Source of the DNA: Lentzea flava
Lineage (GTDB): Bacteria; Actinomycetota; Actinomycetes; Mycobacteriales; Pseudonocardiaceae
Direction of reading: 5' to 3'
NCBI RefSeq assembly: GCF_014648475.1
Contig: NZ_BMRE01000026.1
Location: 52,920 to 116,919, forward strand
Length of the DNA: 64,000 nt
Below the pieces are notes generated by a model that had not been told where the DNA came from, made no database searches, and worked only from the letters and a program-made list of their open reading frames with translations. The position numbers and the translations under genes are program-made. Below, piece after piece: positions 53,310 to 62,086 of this stretch; within the stretch, counting starts at the first letter, position 1, and the number at the start of each line of letters is the position of its first letter.

Positions 53310-55031
53310 TCACAGCGCGGGGTAGGCGTTGCGCATGAGTTCCTGGAACTGCGCGGAGAACCACTTGCCCGACAGCGGGGCGTCCGGCAGCGCGCCCGAC
53401 ATGTTGTTGCCGTTGCGGATGTTGCCGGTGTAGGCCGGGTCGCACATCTTGTCCGCGCCCTTGCCCTCGTTGTTCGGGATCTCCTTGCTCGCGCCGTCGG
53501 ACTCGCCCGGCGGCTTCATCCACACATACGCGTCGATCCCCGCCGCCGGCGCCGCCTTCGGCCGCTCACCCAGCCCGGCACCGGCCTGGTTGCACCAGTT
53601 ACCGGTGTGAATACGCCGATCCAGCCTGCCACCGTTGACGTAGGCGTCCACGCTCGTCTTCGGACCAGGACCCGCCGGGCGCGCGGCACCGCCCCAGCCG
53701 TTGCGGCTGGTGTCGATCAGCATGCCCACCCCCGGATCGAACCCCGCCTGCACCGCACGCTGCCGGAACGCCTGCGCATACGACTGCTCATCGACATACC
53801 GGTTCCAGTCCACCCACTTCGACTGCCGCACCGACGTGCCGTTCACCGAATCCTCGATCGTGAAGTACGGCTCCTTCAACGCACCGTAGTTCGCGGTGTT
53901 GGCGATGAACCCGTGCACGTTCGCCTTCGTGCTCCCCGAGGCGTTCGCCGCCTGGAACAACAGCTCCGCGGTCGGGCCGAAGTTGTCGTCCCAGCCGATC
54001 CAGCCGTGGTGACCGATGTCGAGGTAGTTGTACACGTTCGGCACCGCGCCCAGCTTCGCCAGCGCGTACCCGACACCGGTGACGTAGTTGCCGTTGGCCT
54101 TCATCACATCACACGCCGGCACCGCCGTCGGCCGCGGCGTCACGTTCGTCACCAGGTTCGGCAACGAGTCGATCTCCACCGTCGTCACGATCCGCAGATC
54201 CTTGTACGCCGGCTTGGCGAAAATAGCCGCGATCGGATCGATGTACTCCGTCTTGTACCGGCCGATCTCATCCGGCTTGAGCTCACCGTTGGACGCCAGC
54301 GCCGAACAGTCACGACCAGGCAGGTTGTAGATCACGAACTGGATCACCAGCGGCGCACCCGCCGCCTGCCGCACCGCCTCGTCCAGATGCCCCTCGATAC
54401 CACGGGAATCCACCGTGCCCGTGATCGCCGCGATCCGGTCGATCCACACCCCCGTCGGCTGATTCGCCACCCTGCTACCACCCGGCTCAGCCGCCGCCTT
54501 CGCCGACCAGTCCGGATTCACGTACATCTTCGCGCCCACATACGGGTTGTCGACACGATTGCCCGGGTTCGGGTTGTCGGACGTCGTGGTCGTCGTGGTG
54601 GTCGTCGGCTGTTGCTGGCCCGTGCACACCACACCGTTGAGCGAGAACGACGCCGGGTCGGTGTTGGTACCGGTGTAGCTGCCGTTGAAACCGATCTCCG
54701 TCGACGCACCGGTGCCCAGATTGCCGTTCCACGACATGCTCGTCGCGGTCACGTCGGCGCCGGACTGCGACCAGGTGGCACTCCAGCCCTGAGTCACCTT
54801 CTGGGAGCCGGGGAACGTGAACTTCAGCGTCCACGACGACAGGGCGTCACCCAGGTTGGTGATCTTCACCTTGCCGCCGAAACCACCGCCGCCCCAGTTG
54901 TTCGCCGTGTAGTCCACCCGGCAGCCGGGTGCGGCGCCGGCGGGTGCGCTGAGCACCACCCCGAACGTCGCGACGGAGGTGGCGACCACGACTCCCGCCG
55001 CGGCCCACCGCCTTTGTCCGTTGAGCCTCAT
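53310..55031 (-). CDS. CBM2-GH6 exoglucanase (cellobiohydrolase type)
   Basis: A 573-residue secreted enzyme: signal about 1-33, CBM2 (about 34-135, CRVDYTANNWGGGGFGGKVK), poly-Thr linker, and a long GH6 domain (about 155-573). Motifs are QFVIYNLPGRDCSALASNGE, TTVEIDSLPNLV, YLDIGHHGWIGWDDN, LIDTSRNGWGG and DAYVWMKPPGESDG. The GH6 part is some 130 residues longer than in the GH6 gene at 38782, as expected for the tunnel-forming loops of cellobiohydrolases acting from the non-reducing end. ATG at 55031 (a GTG two codons upstream is possible; AGGAG lies upstream). Last gene of the operon, 20 bp after the small unknown gene. Confidence 0.93.
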   Translation of the reverse strand: MRLNGQRRWAAAGVVVATSVATFGVVLSAPAGAAPGCRVDYTANNWGGGGFGGKVKITNLGDALSSWTLKFTFPGSQKVTQGWSATWSQSGADVTATSMSWNGNLGTGASTEIGFNGSYTGTNTDPASFSLNGVVCTGQQQPTTTTTTTTSDNPNPGNRVDNPYVGAKMYVNPDWSAKAAAEPGGSRVANQPTGVWIDRIAAITGTVDSRGIEGHLDEAVRQAAGAPLVIQFVIYNLPGRDCSALASNGELKPDEIGRYKTEYIDPIAAIFAKPAYKDLRIVTTVEIDSLPNLVTNVTPRPTAVPACDVMKANGNYVTGVGYALAKLGAVPNVYNYLDIGHHGWIGWDDNFGPTAELLFQAANASGSTKANVHGFIANTANYGALKEPYFTIEDSVNGTSVRQSKWVDWNRYVDEQSYAQAFRQRAVQAGFDPGVGMLIDTSRNGWGGAARPAGPGPKTSVDAYVNGGRLDRRIHTGNWCNQAGAGLGERPKAAPAAGIDAYVWMKPPGESDGASKEIPNNEGKGADKMCDPAYTGNIRNGNNMSGALPDAPLSGKWFSAQFQELMRNAYPAL

Positions 55032-55051
55032 TGCCACGGATCTCCTGTCCT

Positions 55052-55504
55052 TCAATGGTGTTTGATCTCTGTCAGCGAGCACGCGGCGGGCGTGCACTCG
55101 AGTCGTTTCAGGCCGAGGTGCTCCATGCCGGTCGAGCCGGTGATCGCGAAACCGTCGCCGAACACGAGGTCCGGGTCGCCCCTGACCTCGCCGCTCGCCA
55201 GCGCCCTGCGCCAGGCCTCGTCCAGGCCGGGCCGGAGCACCAGCAGCCCCAGCTGTTCGTAGGGCGGTTTGGTGCAGGTGCCCCACTCCGCGATGTACGG
55301 CTCGTAGACCTTCGCCCGCACCGGCCCGGCGAACGCGGTGAAGTCGCCGCCCTTGCGCACGTCGGTGCAGTCACCGCTGACCTGGTTCAGCCAGGCGGCG
55401 ATGCCGTCGACACCGCGAGCCGGGTCCGGGGCCGGTTCGGCGCGGACGACCACGATGGCGACCGCGACCGAACCGGCCACGAAGAGGGCGAGGAGGACCC
55501 TCAT
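55052..55504 (-). CDS. Small exported protein of unknown function within the cellulose operon
   Basis: A 150-residue protein I do not recognise. Residues 1-20 are a signal or membrane anchor (MRVLLALFVAGSVAVAIVVV). The remainder (about 125 residues) has four Cys that could form two disulfides (SGDCTDV, WGTCTKPP, LECTPAACSL), a helical middle (GLDEAWRRALASGEV) and a polar end. The ATG overlaps the LPMO stop (TGATG), so it is co-translated with the LPMO, and GH6 follows 20 bp later. Such tight embedding between three cellulose enzymes suggests a role in secretion, redox or copper supply, or binding, none of which is shown by sequence. Confidence 0.75.
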   Translation of the reverse strand: MRVLLALFVAGSVAVAIVVVRAEPAPDPARGVDGIAAWLNQVSGDCTDVRKGGDFTAFAGPVRAKVYEPYIAEWGTCTKPPYEQLGLLVLRPGLDEAWRRALASGEVRGDPDLVFGDGFAITGSTGMEHLGLKRLECTPAACSLTEIKHH

Positions 55505-56757
55505 CACGGAACGGCGCAGGAGACGCCGTTGAGCGTGAAGTTCACCGGATCCGGTGCGGAGCCGGTCGTCGACACGTTGAAGCCGAACTCGGTGGTGCCG
55601 CCCGCGGCGATGTCGGCGTTCCAGGACGCCCCCTTCGCCGTGGCCTTCCCGTTGGCGACGGTGATCGTCGACGACCACGACGACGACAACTGGTGCCCGG
55701 ACGGGAAGTCCCACACGAGCTGCCACGCCCGCACGGCCTCCGCGCTGCCGTTGGCGATCTTCACGTTCGCCGTGAAGCCGCCGTTCCAGGTGCTCGGCTT
55801 GGAGTAGGTCACCGTGCAGGCGCCGGAACCGCTGCCGGTGCGGACCGTGACGCCCGCCGACGCCGGTGACGCGTTGCCCGCGGAGTCCAGCGCCACCACG
55901 GTGAAGGAGTAGGCGGTGTTCGCCGTCAGACCCCTGACCGTCACCGAGTTCGTGGCCGAGGTGGCCACCACCTGGCTGCCGCTGTACACGCGGTACTCCG
56001 ACACCCCGAAGTTGTCCGACGAGGCCGGCCAGTCCAGCCGCACCGAGCTGCCGGTGACCGACGACGCGACCGGTGTGCCGGGCGCGGTCGGTGGCTGAGT
56101 GTCGGGCACACCGCCGCCGAACACGACGTCGGAGCAGCTGTAGAACGCCTCCGGGCTGTCGGAGCGCTGCCAGAGCGAGTAGATGATGTGCCTGCCCGAC
56201 TTGTTGGGCAGCTTCGCCTGCCAGCTGTACTCACCGTTCGCCTGCGGCGGGTTGGTGACCTTGTCGAACGGCACGGGCTCCAGGTCCGACCACTTCAGCG
56301 GCTTCGTCACGTCGAAGCCGTCCTTGGTGACGTACTGCTCCCAGGTGCCGGGGTGCGGCGCCCACGCGTTGTACCGCAACGTGACCGTGGCGTTCGCCGT
56401 CACCTGGGTCACCGGCCAGTCGGCACGAGCGAGGTTGTAGGCGTCGTACTTCGTGGTCGGGCCGCAGAGGTGCCCGTCGGAGATGATCTCCCGGTGCCGT
56501 CCGGCCGCGTTGCTGATCAGGTTGCCGTACCAGTCCCACAGCGGTTGCTTGCCGCCGAGCGCGACCGCTTCGACGCACGCCGGGTTGGTGGGCTTCAGGT
56601 CACCACCACCGCTGCCGGCCCTGCCGTCCTCGTAGCAGGCGTAGGTGCGGCTGGCGGGCCACACCATGGAGCCGTGCGCGAGCGCCGTGCCACCGGTGTG
56701 CACCAGAACCGCGCCGACCGCCGCTGCGACCGCCAGGAGTGCGATGCGTTTTCTCAT
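55504..56757 (-). CDS. AA10 lytic polysaccharide monooxygenase with FnIII and CBM2
   Basis: A 417-residue secreted copper enzyme. The signal ends LAHGS so that H28 becomes the N-terminal His of the copper brace. The second brace His is H135 in AWAPHPGTW and the axial Phe is F213 in CSDVVFGG. The AA10 domain covers about 28-215, an FnIII module about 220-310 (PPTAPGTPVASSVTGSSVRLDW) and CBM2 about 313-417. It oxidatively cleaves crystalline cellulose (possibly chitin; the CBM2 and the operon favour cellulose). It starts 11 bp after the GH48 stop. Confidence 0.95.
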   Translation of the reverse strand: MRKRIALLAVAAAVGAVLVHTGGTALAHGSMVWPASRTYACYEDGRAGSGGGDLKPTNPACVEAVALGGKQPLWDWYGNLISNAAGRHREIISDGHLCGPTTKYDAYNLARADWPVTQVTANATVTLRYNAWAPHPGTWEQYVTKDGFDVTKPLKWSDLEPVPFDKVTNPPQANGEYSWQAKLPNKSGRHIIYSLWQRSDSPEAFYSCSDVVFGGGVPDTQPPTAPGTPVASSVTGSSVRLDWPASSDNFGVSEYRVYSGSQVVATSATNSVTVRGLTANTAYSFTVVALDSAGNASPASAGVTVRTGSGSGACTVTYSKPSTWNGGFTANVKIANGSAEAVRAWQLVWDFPSGHQLSSSWSSTITVANGKATAKGASWNADIAAGGTTEFGFNVSTTGSAPDPVNFTLNGVSCAVP

Positions 56758-56768
56758 CTCTGTGCTCC

Positions 56769-59642
56769 TCACCCGAAGATCTCGGCGTGCAGGGCGAAGG
56801 CGGTGGCGATCTCCGCCTGGGCCCAGAACCGGTGGTAGGTGAACGTCGGTGCCGGTCCACCGTCCAGATAGGACTGCACCTTGGGCCACTGTGGGTCGTT
56901 GCGGAAGCCGGAACGCATGGACAGGAACGTCGCGCCCTGGGCGATCTGGTCGCCGTTGGGCATCTTCCCGGTCCACCCCGGCGGCACGTACGGACCCTCG
57001 CCCGTCGACGCGTTGTACACGTCGTCGAACCGGTTGTAGTCCGTGCGCGTCTCCGGCGTCGCGATACCGAGGCTGTCCTGATGCGACAGCAACGACGTCA
57101 GCAGCGCTTCACCCGTCGCCTTCGCCTGGGCGTGCCCCGACTTGGCCGCGTAGTTCAGCAGCACCTTGGCGTACGACGCCGCCACACCGACATCCTGGTT
57201 CTTGTTGACCACGCGCACCCGCAGGTTCGCGTTCGCACCAGGGCTGGTGGGGTTCCACGTGTCCGGCGCACCCGTCCACTCCAGGTCAGCGGGGATCTCG
57301 AAGTTGGTGCCGGTCGTGGTGTTCGCGAGCGCCCACGGCACCCACTTGTCCAGGATCTTCTTGGCACGGGCGTCGCCGGTCATCCGGTACAGGGCCGCGG
57401 TGCGTTCGAGGCCCCACACCTGGAAGCCGAACCAGCGGTTCGACGGCGGGTCACGCCACACCGGGTGCGGGTCGTAGAACATGCCGTAGAACGTCGGCGT
57501 GCCCGCCGGAGGCGTGCCGTACTGGCCCTCCCACGAGTTCGTCACACCACCCGCGAGACCACCGTCGGCCGACTGCAACCACTGCAACAGCTCCATCTGC
57601 CGGTCCAGGCTCTTGGCCCAGTCCTGCTGCCCGGTAGCCGACAACGGCTTGAGCGCCGGCACGTTCGACAACGCGTACGCCGCCAGCGGGTTCTGGTAAC
57701 CCTGATGCGAAGCACTGTCACCGATCCGCCACGCCCACCCGGCACTGGTGTCGGTCGCACCACCCCACGCGTAGTACCACGACATCAGGTAGTGGTCGCT
57801 GCTCTTGCCGGAACCTGCGGGGCAGGAGCTCGCGCCGACGCAGTTGCCGATGCGCTTGAAGTACTTGTCGAACATGGCGTACCGCAGATAGTCACCCATC
57901 TTCGCGGCCTTGCCGACCTCGGACGCGATCTGCGACCCCTTGCCCTGCGCGGTCGCCCACTGCTGAGCCAGCAACGCCACCTGCACCGCACGAGCGTCCG
58001 CGTCGGGTGCGTTGGTGTACTTCCATTGCTTGGCGTACGAGGAGTCCTTGGTGAACAGGTCCAGGAACCCGTTCGGGCCACCGTGCTTGAACGTGTCACA
58101 CGACGGCTGCGGGATCGTCTCCCACACCGACTCCGACGAACCACGCTGATAGGTGTTGATGTACGACGGTGCGGTGGTGCCGTCGCCGCAGCGGCCGAAA
58201 CCGTAGGTGTTGTCCACATCCAGCAACCAGTGCATGCCGTAGACGTCATCGCTGCCGTACGCGGACTTCAGCTCCGCCGCGATCGGGTCGGAGCCCACCG
58301 CAACGCTGCTGTCCAGCACCGCCGGATAGCGATCCATCCGCGGATGCTCCGGCGCGTAGGTCGCGGGCTTCGACGCGTTGTACTTGTCGTTGGTGGGCTG
58401 ATCGGCCTTCGCCGGGATGATGAACTTCTCCATCGACGCCCACGCCGACTTGAACGGCGCCCAATCACCCGTCACCCGGCCATAGCTCGCCTCCAGCCAC
58501 AGGTAGTAGCTGAACGCCTCCGACGTCGTCTGATGACCGTGATCCGGAGCCTCCACCATCAACGTCTCCACCGAGTGGTACGGCACCAGCAGATCACCGA
58601 ACCTGCGGAAATACCCGCTCGCCGGATCCTTGATCTTGTTGTACTGGTCCAGGAACGCCTTGCTGAAGTCCGAAGTGGACGGGTCGATCTCCTTGACCGT
58701 GACGCTCGCCGGGCTGTGGCCCGGTGCCGACGCCGTGAAGGTCGCCGTCGCGAGCTCACCACCGTTGGCCGCGGACGACACCGTCACGGTCTGCTTGGCC
58801 GTACCGGTGAACGTGAGCGTTTCCGGCGACACCGTCAGGTCCGCGCTGCCGGTGCGGGCGATCGTCACGGTGACCGGCTGGCTCGGGGCCGTGGCCAGCG
58901 AGACGTCGAAGGTGGCCTTCTGCCCCTGCCGCACCGACACCGCACTCGGCGACGCCAGCACCGCGGGCCCGGCCAGCACCTTCACCATCACCGGCGCCGA
59001 AGTGGTTGCGGCACCGCGGTTGTCGGTCGCCCTCGCGGTGATCGGGTGATCACCCGCCGTCGGCGTCCAGCTGCCGGTGAACGGCGCGCTGGTGTCGGTC
59101 GCGATCAACTGGTCACCCGCGAAGAAGTCGACCTTCGCCACCGTGCCGTCGCTGTCCTGCGCCGTCGCCGCCAACGGAACAGTCGCGGGCAAGGTGTACG
59201 TGCTCCCCGCCGTCGGCGCCGTCAGCGCCACCGACGGAGACTGGTTCGGACCGGTGCACGCCACGCCGTTGACCGCGAAATCGGTCGGCGGCCGGTTCTG
59301 CGCACCCTTGCTGCCGTTGAACCCGACCTGCGCCGAACCACCGGACGGAATCGTCCTGGCCCAGTCCGGATTGGTCACGCTGACCACAGCGCCGGTCTGG
59401 CTGAACGTCCCGTTCCAGCCCTGCGTGACCCGCTGCCCGTCCGGGAACGTCCACGTGAGATTCCAGCCGTTCAGCGCGTCACCGTCGTTGCGGATCGTCG
59501 CCGTGGCACCGAAACCGGTGCTCCACTCGTTGGTGATCTGATACGTGACAGTGCAGGCAACGGCGGCGGGTGCCGCCATGGCGGGTACCCCGCCGGTCAC
59601 CATCACCGCCGCCACCATCAATGCCGTTGTTCGCCGAGTCAT
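56769..59642 (-). CDS. CBM2-GH48 reducing-end cellobiohydrolase
   Basis: A 957-residue secreted processive cellulase: signal about 1-28, CBM2 (about 29-130), an Ig-like domain (about 133-225, PSVALTAPTAGSTYTLPATV), a second beta domain (about 228-318) and GH48 (about 322-957). GH48 hallmarks are LVPYHSVETLMVEAPDHGHQTTSEAFSYYLWLEA (with the catalytic Glu), YGMHWLLDVDNTYGFG, SSDHYLMSWYYAWGG, SWEGQYGTPP and FWAQAEIATAFALHAEIFG at the end. It works from reducing chain ends. It is the first gene of a four-gene operon and has a perfect CebR-type box 19 bp upstream of its start. Confidence 0.96.
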   Translation of the reverse strand: MTRRTTALMVAAVMVTGGVPAMAAPAAVACTVTYQITNEWSTGFGATATIRNDGDALNGWNLTWTFPDGQRVTQGWNGTFSQTGAVVSVTNPDWARTIPSGGSAQVGFNGSKGAQNRPPTDFAVNGVACTGPNQSPSVALTAPTAGSTYTLPATVPLAATAQDSDGTVAKVDFFAGDQLIATDTSAPFTGSWTPTAGDHPITARATDNRGAATTSAPVMVKVLAGPAVLASPSAVSVRQGQKATFDVSLATAPSQPVTVTIARTGSADLTVSPETLTFTGTAKQTVTVSSAANGGELATATFTASAPGHSPASVTVKEIDPSTSDFSKAFLDQYNKIKDPASGYFRRFGDLLVPYHSVETLMVEAPDHGHQTTSEAFSYYLWLEASYGRVTGDWAPFKSAWASMEKFIIPAKADQPTNDKYNASKPATYAPEHPRMDRYPAVLDSSVAVGSDPIAAELKSAYGSDDVYGMHWLLDVDNTYGFGRCGDGTTAPSYINTYQRGSSESVWETIPQPSCDTFKHGGPNGFLDLFTKDSSYAKQWKYTNAPDADARAVQVALLAQQWATAQGKGSQIASEVGKAAKMGDYLRYAMFDKYFKRIGNCVGASSCPAGSGKSSDHYLMSWYYAWGGATDTSAGWAWRIGDSASHQGYQNPLAAYALSNVPALKPLSATGQQDWAKSLDRQMELLQWLQSADGGLAGGVTNSWEGQYGTPPAGTPTFYGMFYDPHPVWRDPPSNRWFGFQVWGLERTAALYRMTGDARAKKILDKWVPWALANTTTGTNFEIPADLEWTGAPDTWNPTSPGANANLRVRVVNKNQDVGVAASYAKVLLNYAAKSGHAQAKATGEALLTSLLSHQDSLGIATPETRTDYNRFDDVYNASTGEGPYVPPGWTGKMPNGDQIAQGATFLSMRSGFRNDPQWPKVQSYLDGGPAPTFTYHRFWAQAEIATAFALHAEIFG

Positions 59643-59661
59643 GCCGCCGCCTCTCGACTCC

Positions 59662-59675
59662 TGGGAGCGCTCCCA
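59662..59675. promoter_or_regulatory. CebR-type operator TGGGAGCGCTCCCA (perfect)
   Basis: An exact palindrome 19 bp before the GH48 start, the likely cellobiose-responsive control point of the GH48-LPMO-unknown-GH6 operon. Confidence 0.9.
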
Positions 59676-59823
59676 GAGTTCACGGCACTGTAACGCGAGT
59701 CACTTAAGGCGACTGACCCCTGATGTAGCGCGTTCTACTCCACTCAGCCGGACTGTCTACCCGAAACACCGCAACGACAGATCGTCCGGCGGACCCTCTT
59801 ACTGCTCCCTTCGAGTGGAATTC

Positions 59824-59837
59824 CGGGAACGCTCCCA
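59824..59837. promoter_or_regulatory. Degenerate CebR-type box CGGGAACGCTCCCA
   Basis: 12 of 14 bases match, 149 bp from the perfect box. It could aid GH48 repression through looping or act on the plus-strand two-component genes. The rest of the gap up to 60221 (about 380 bp) shows no gene I can support; only the ribosome site AAAGGAGAG at its end is clear. Confidence 0.55.
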
Positions 59838-60221
59838 GATGTCACAAATGGCTGTAACGCAGCACTTCCCGCAGCACGCGCGAAATGTTTCGAAACATCA
59901 CCACGCCAGGTTCAGCCCGGAGATCACGTTGCCGAGTGCCGCGGAGACCAACCGGTGGTCCGGCCACCGCTCACCGGGCCTGAGCAGTCAGTGCGGTGGC
60001 GATGGCCGCAGCCGCCTCCGGTTTGAACCGTGTCACCCTGGCACTCCCAAGGTCCGTCCATTGTGGACGAGTTGGTGTCGTGGAAGCGCATGGTCTGCCC
60101 TCGACCCCGCCACCCGGCTGGCGAAAACCTGCCAGTCGGGGGACGACGCCTGCCAGGTTTCGGATGGCCCCCGCACGCCGGCGTTGGCGAGACTGGGCCG
60201 GGATCCACAAAGGAGAGTGAC

Positions 60222-60872
60222 ATGATTCGGGTGGTCGTCGTGGACGACGAGGAGCTGGTGCGGACGGGGTTCCGCCTCATCCTCCAGGCGGCCGGGGACA
60301 TCGAGGTGGTCGCGACACCGTCCGGCGCGCAGGCGGTGCGCGAGGTGAGCCTGCACAAACCCGACGTCGTGCTGCTCGACATCCGGATGCCGGACGTGGA
60401 CGGCCTCACCGTTCTGCGGCAGCTCCAGGGCCTGAAGTCCCCGCCCGTCGTCGCCATGCTCACGACGTTCGACTCCGACGAGTACATCGCGATGGCGCTG
60501 CGGTCCGGCGCGGCCGGGTTCATCCTCAAGGACACCAGGCCCGAACAGCTGGCCCAGATGGTCCGCACGCTCGTCAGCGGCGGTGTGGTGCTCTCCCCCA
60601 AGGTCACCAGGACCGTCGTCGACGGCTACCTCGGGTCCGGGGCGGGCTCGGCGGCGGCGGAGCAGGTCGACCTGCTCACCGAACGCGAACGCGCGGTGCT
60701 CGTGCTGATCGCGGAAGGGTTGTCCAACACCGACATCGGGGCGCGGATCCACGTCAGCGTCGGCACGGTGAAGGACCACGTCAGCGCGATCCTCACCAAG
60801 CTGCGCGTGGGCAGCAGGGTGCAGGCGGCGCTGGTGGCCCAGCGGGCCGGCCTGCTGGACGGCCGGCCATGA
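60222..60872 (+). CDS. NarL-family response regulator
   Basis: A 216-residue two-component regulator: receiver domain (1-120; acidic pocket D8/D9, phospho-acceptor D53 in VVLLDIRMPD, K in FILKDT) and a LuxR-type helix-turn-helix (about 150-212, LTERERAVLVLIAEGLSNTDIGARI). Strong AGGAGAG site 5 bp before the ATG. The stop overlaps the kinase start (ATGA). Target genes are unknown; the neighbours are the cellulose operon and a PHP-domain gene. Confidence 0.95.
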   Translation: MIRVVVVDDEELVRTGFRLILQAAGDIEVVATPSGAQAVREVSLHKPDVVLLDIRMPDVDGLTVLRQLQGLKSPPVVAMLTTFDSDEYIAMALRSGAAGFILKDTRPEQLAQMVRTLVSGGVVLSPKVTRTVVDGYLGSGAGSAAAEQVDLLTERERAVLVLIAEGLSNTDIGARIHVSVGTVKDHVSAILTKLRVGSRVQAALVAQRAGLLDGRP

Positions 60873-61975
60873 CACGAAGAGTTCCCTCCTGGCTGGTCGA
60901 CGCCGTGGCGATCGCGGCCGCCGCGGTCGAGGGCGTGCTGACCGCGATCGGTGAGGAGTCGATCACCGGTCTCGTCGTGAGCATGGTCGCCGTGCTCGCC
61001 CTCACGACGCGCGACCGCTGGCCCGTGCCGTCCTTCGTGGCGACGCTGCCCGCCGTCGTGTTCCCCGGCGCGGTCGTCGCGGTGATCGTCACGCTCCACT
61101 CGGTGTCGTCCCGGTACCGCAACCGGTGGCTGCTCGCCGGGTGCTGGCTGGTCGCGTCGGGCATCGTCGCCTTGCCGCTGTTCGACCTCGCGCCGGAGTT
61201 CTGGCACACGGACATGCTGCTCGGCACCATCTACTTCACGTTGACCGCCGGGGCGCCGATCCTGCTCGGCCAGTTCCTGCACACCCAGCGCGAGCTCGCC
61301 CTGCGGCTCGACGAGGTCAAGCAGGCGCGGGAACACGAGCGGCGGCTCGACGCCGAGGCGATCCTCGCGAGGGAACGCAACCAGCTGGCCCGCGAGATGC
61401 ACGACGTCGTCTCCCACCAGGTGAGCCTGATCGCGGTGCAGGCGGGGGCGCTCGGTGTGAGCACCGCGGATCCCGTCGTGAAGCAGGCCGCCGAGAACGT
61501 GCGGCAGCTGTCGGTGAACACGCTCGACGAGCTGCGGCACATGGTGAACCTGCTGCGCGCTTCCGGCACCCCGGCGACCGAACTGACCCCGCAGCCCACG
61601 CTGACCGATCTGGAACGGCTCATCGCGAACAGCGCGATCGACGCGCGGCTCGTCGGCGCCGCCCCGCAGGACCTGGAGCCGCCGGCGCAGCGCGCGATCT
61701 ACCGCACCATCCAGGAAGCGCTGACGAACGTGCGCAAGCACGCCCCCGGCGCCAGCGCCACGATCGACATCAGCCACGACGACACCGACCTGACCGTCAC
61801 CGTCACCAACACCCCGCCCACGCGCCCCGACCTGGCCCTGCCCAGTGCCCGGCACGGACTCGTGGGGCTGCACGAACGGGCCGCGCTGCTGGGCGGCAAG
61901 CTCCACACCGGACCCACGTCCGACGGCGGCTTCCAGCTGCAGCTGCGGCTGCCGGTCGGCACGGCGCGCGGCTGA
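60869..61975 (+). CDS. Sensor histidine kinase (HisKA_3 type)
   Basis: A 368-residue membrane kinase. About residues 10-140 hold four or five hydrophobic segments with very short loops, so it probably senses a membrane-linked signal rather than a large periplasmic ligand. The phospho-acceptor is H178 in AREMHDVVSHQVSL, followed by a coiled dimerisation helix and an ATP-binding domain (TIQEALTNVRKHA for the N box, HGLVGLHERAALLGG for the G box). It is coupled to the response regulator. Confidence 0.94.
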   Translation: MTRRVPSWLVDAVAIAAAAVEGVLTAIGEESITGLVVSMVAVLALTTRDRWPVPSFVATLPAVVFPGAVVAVIVTLHSVSSRYRNRWLLAGCWLVASGIVALPLFDLAPEFWHTDMLLGTIYFTLTAGAPILLGQFLHTQRELALRLDEVKQAREHERRLDAEAILARERNQLAREMHDVVSHQVSLIAVQAGALGVSTADPVVKQAAENVRQLSVNTLDELRHMVNLLRASGTPATELTPQPTLTDLERLIANSAIDARLVGAAPQDLEPPAQRAIYRTIQEALTNVRKHAPGASATIDISHDDTDLTVTVTNTPPTRPDLALPSARHGLVGLHERAALLGGKLHTGPTSDGGFQLQLRLPVGTARG

Positions 61976-62038
61976 CCGTTCGAGAGCCCCTCTGACCACG
62001 CCGCGGGACGGAAACCCTGATCCGGCCCGTGGCACGGG

Positions 62039-62078
62039 CGGGTACCGCGCCACGCCACTCCCCCTGGCGCGGTACCCG
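62039..62078. terminator. Bidirectional hairpin between histidine kinase and PHP genes
   Basis: Arms CGGGTACCGCGCCA (62039-62052) and TGGCGCGGTACCCG (62065-62078), loop 12, in the 111 bp convergent gap. It ends 9 bp before the PHP stop. Confidence 0.75.
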
Positions 62079-62086
62079 TCTCCCGT

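Noticed and set aside
56739..59693. 984-codon plus-strand frame across GH48
   Set aside because: Arg-rich shadow of a full-length GH48 with all family blocks.
59971..60220. Overlapping 74- and 79-codon frames before the response regulator
   Set aside because: No ribosome site or motif, and opposite-strand frames of similar size; treated as intergenic.
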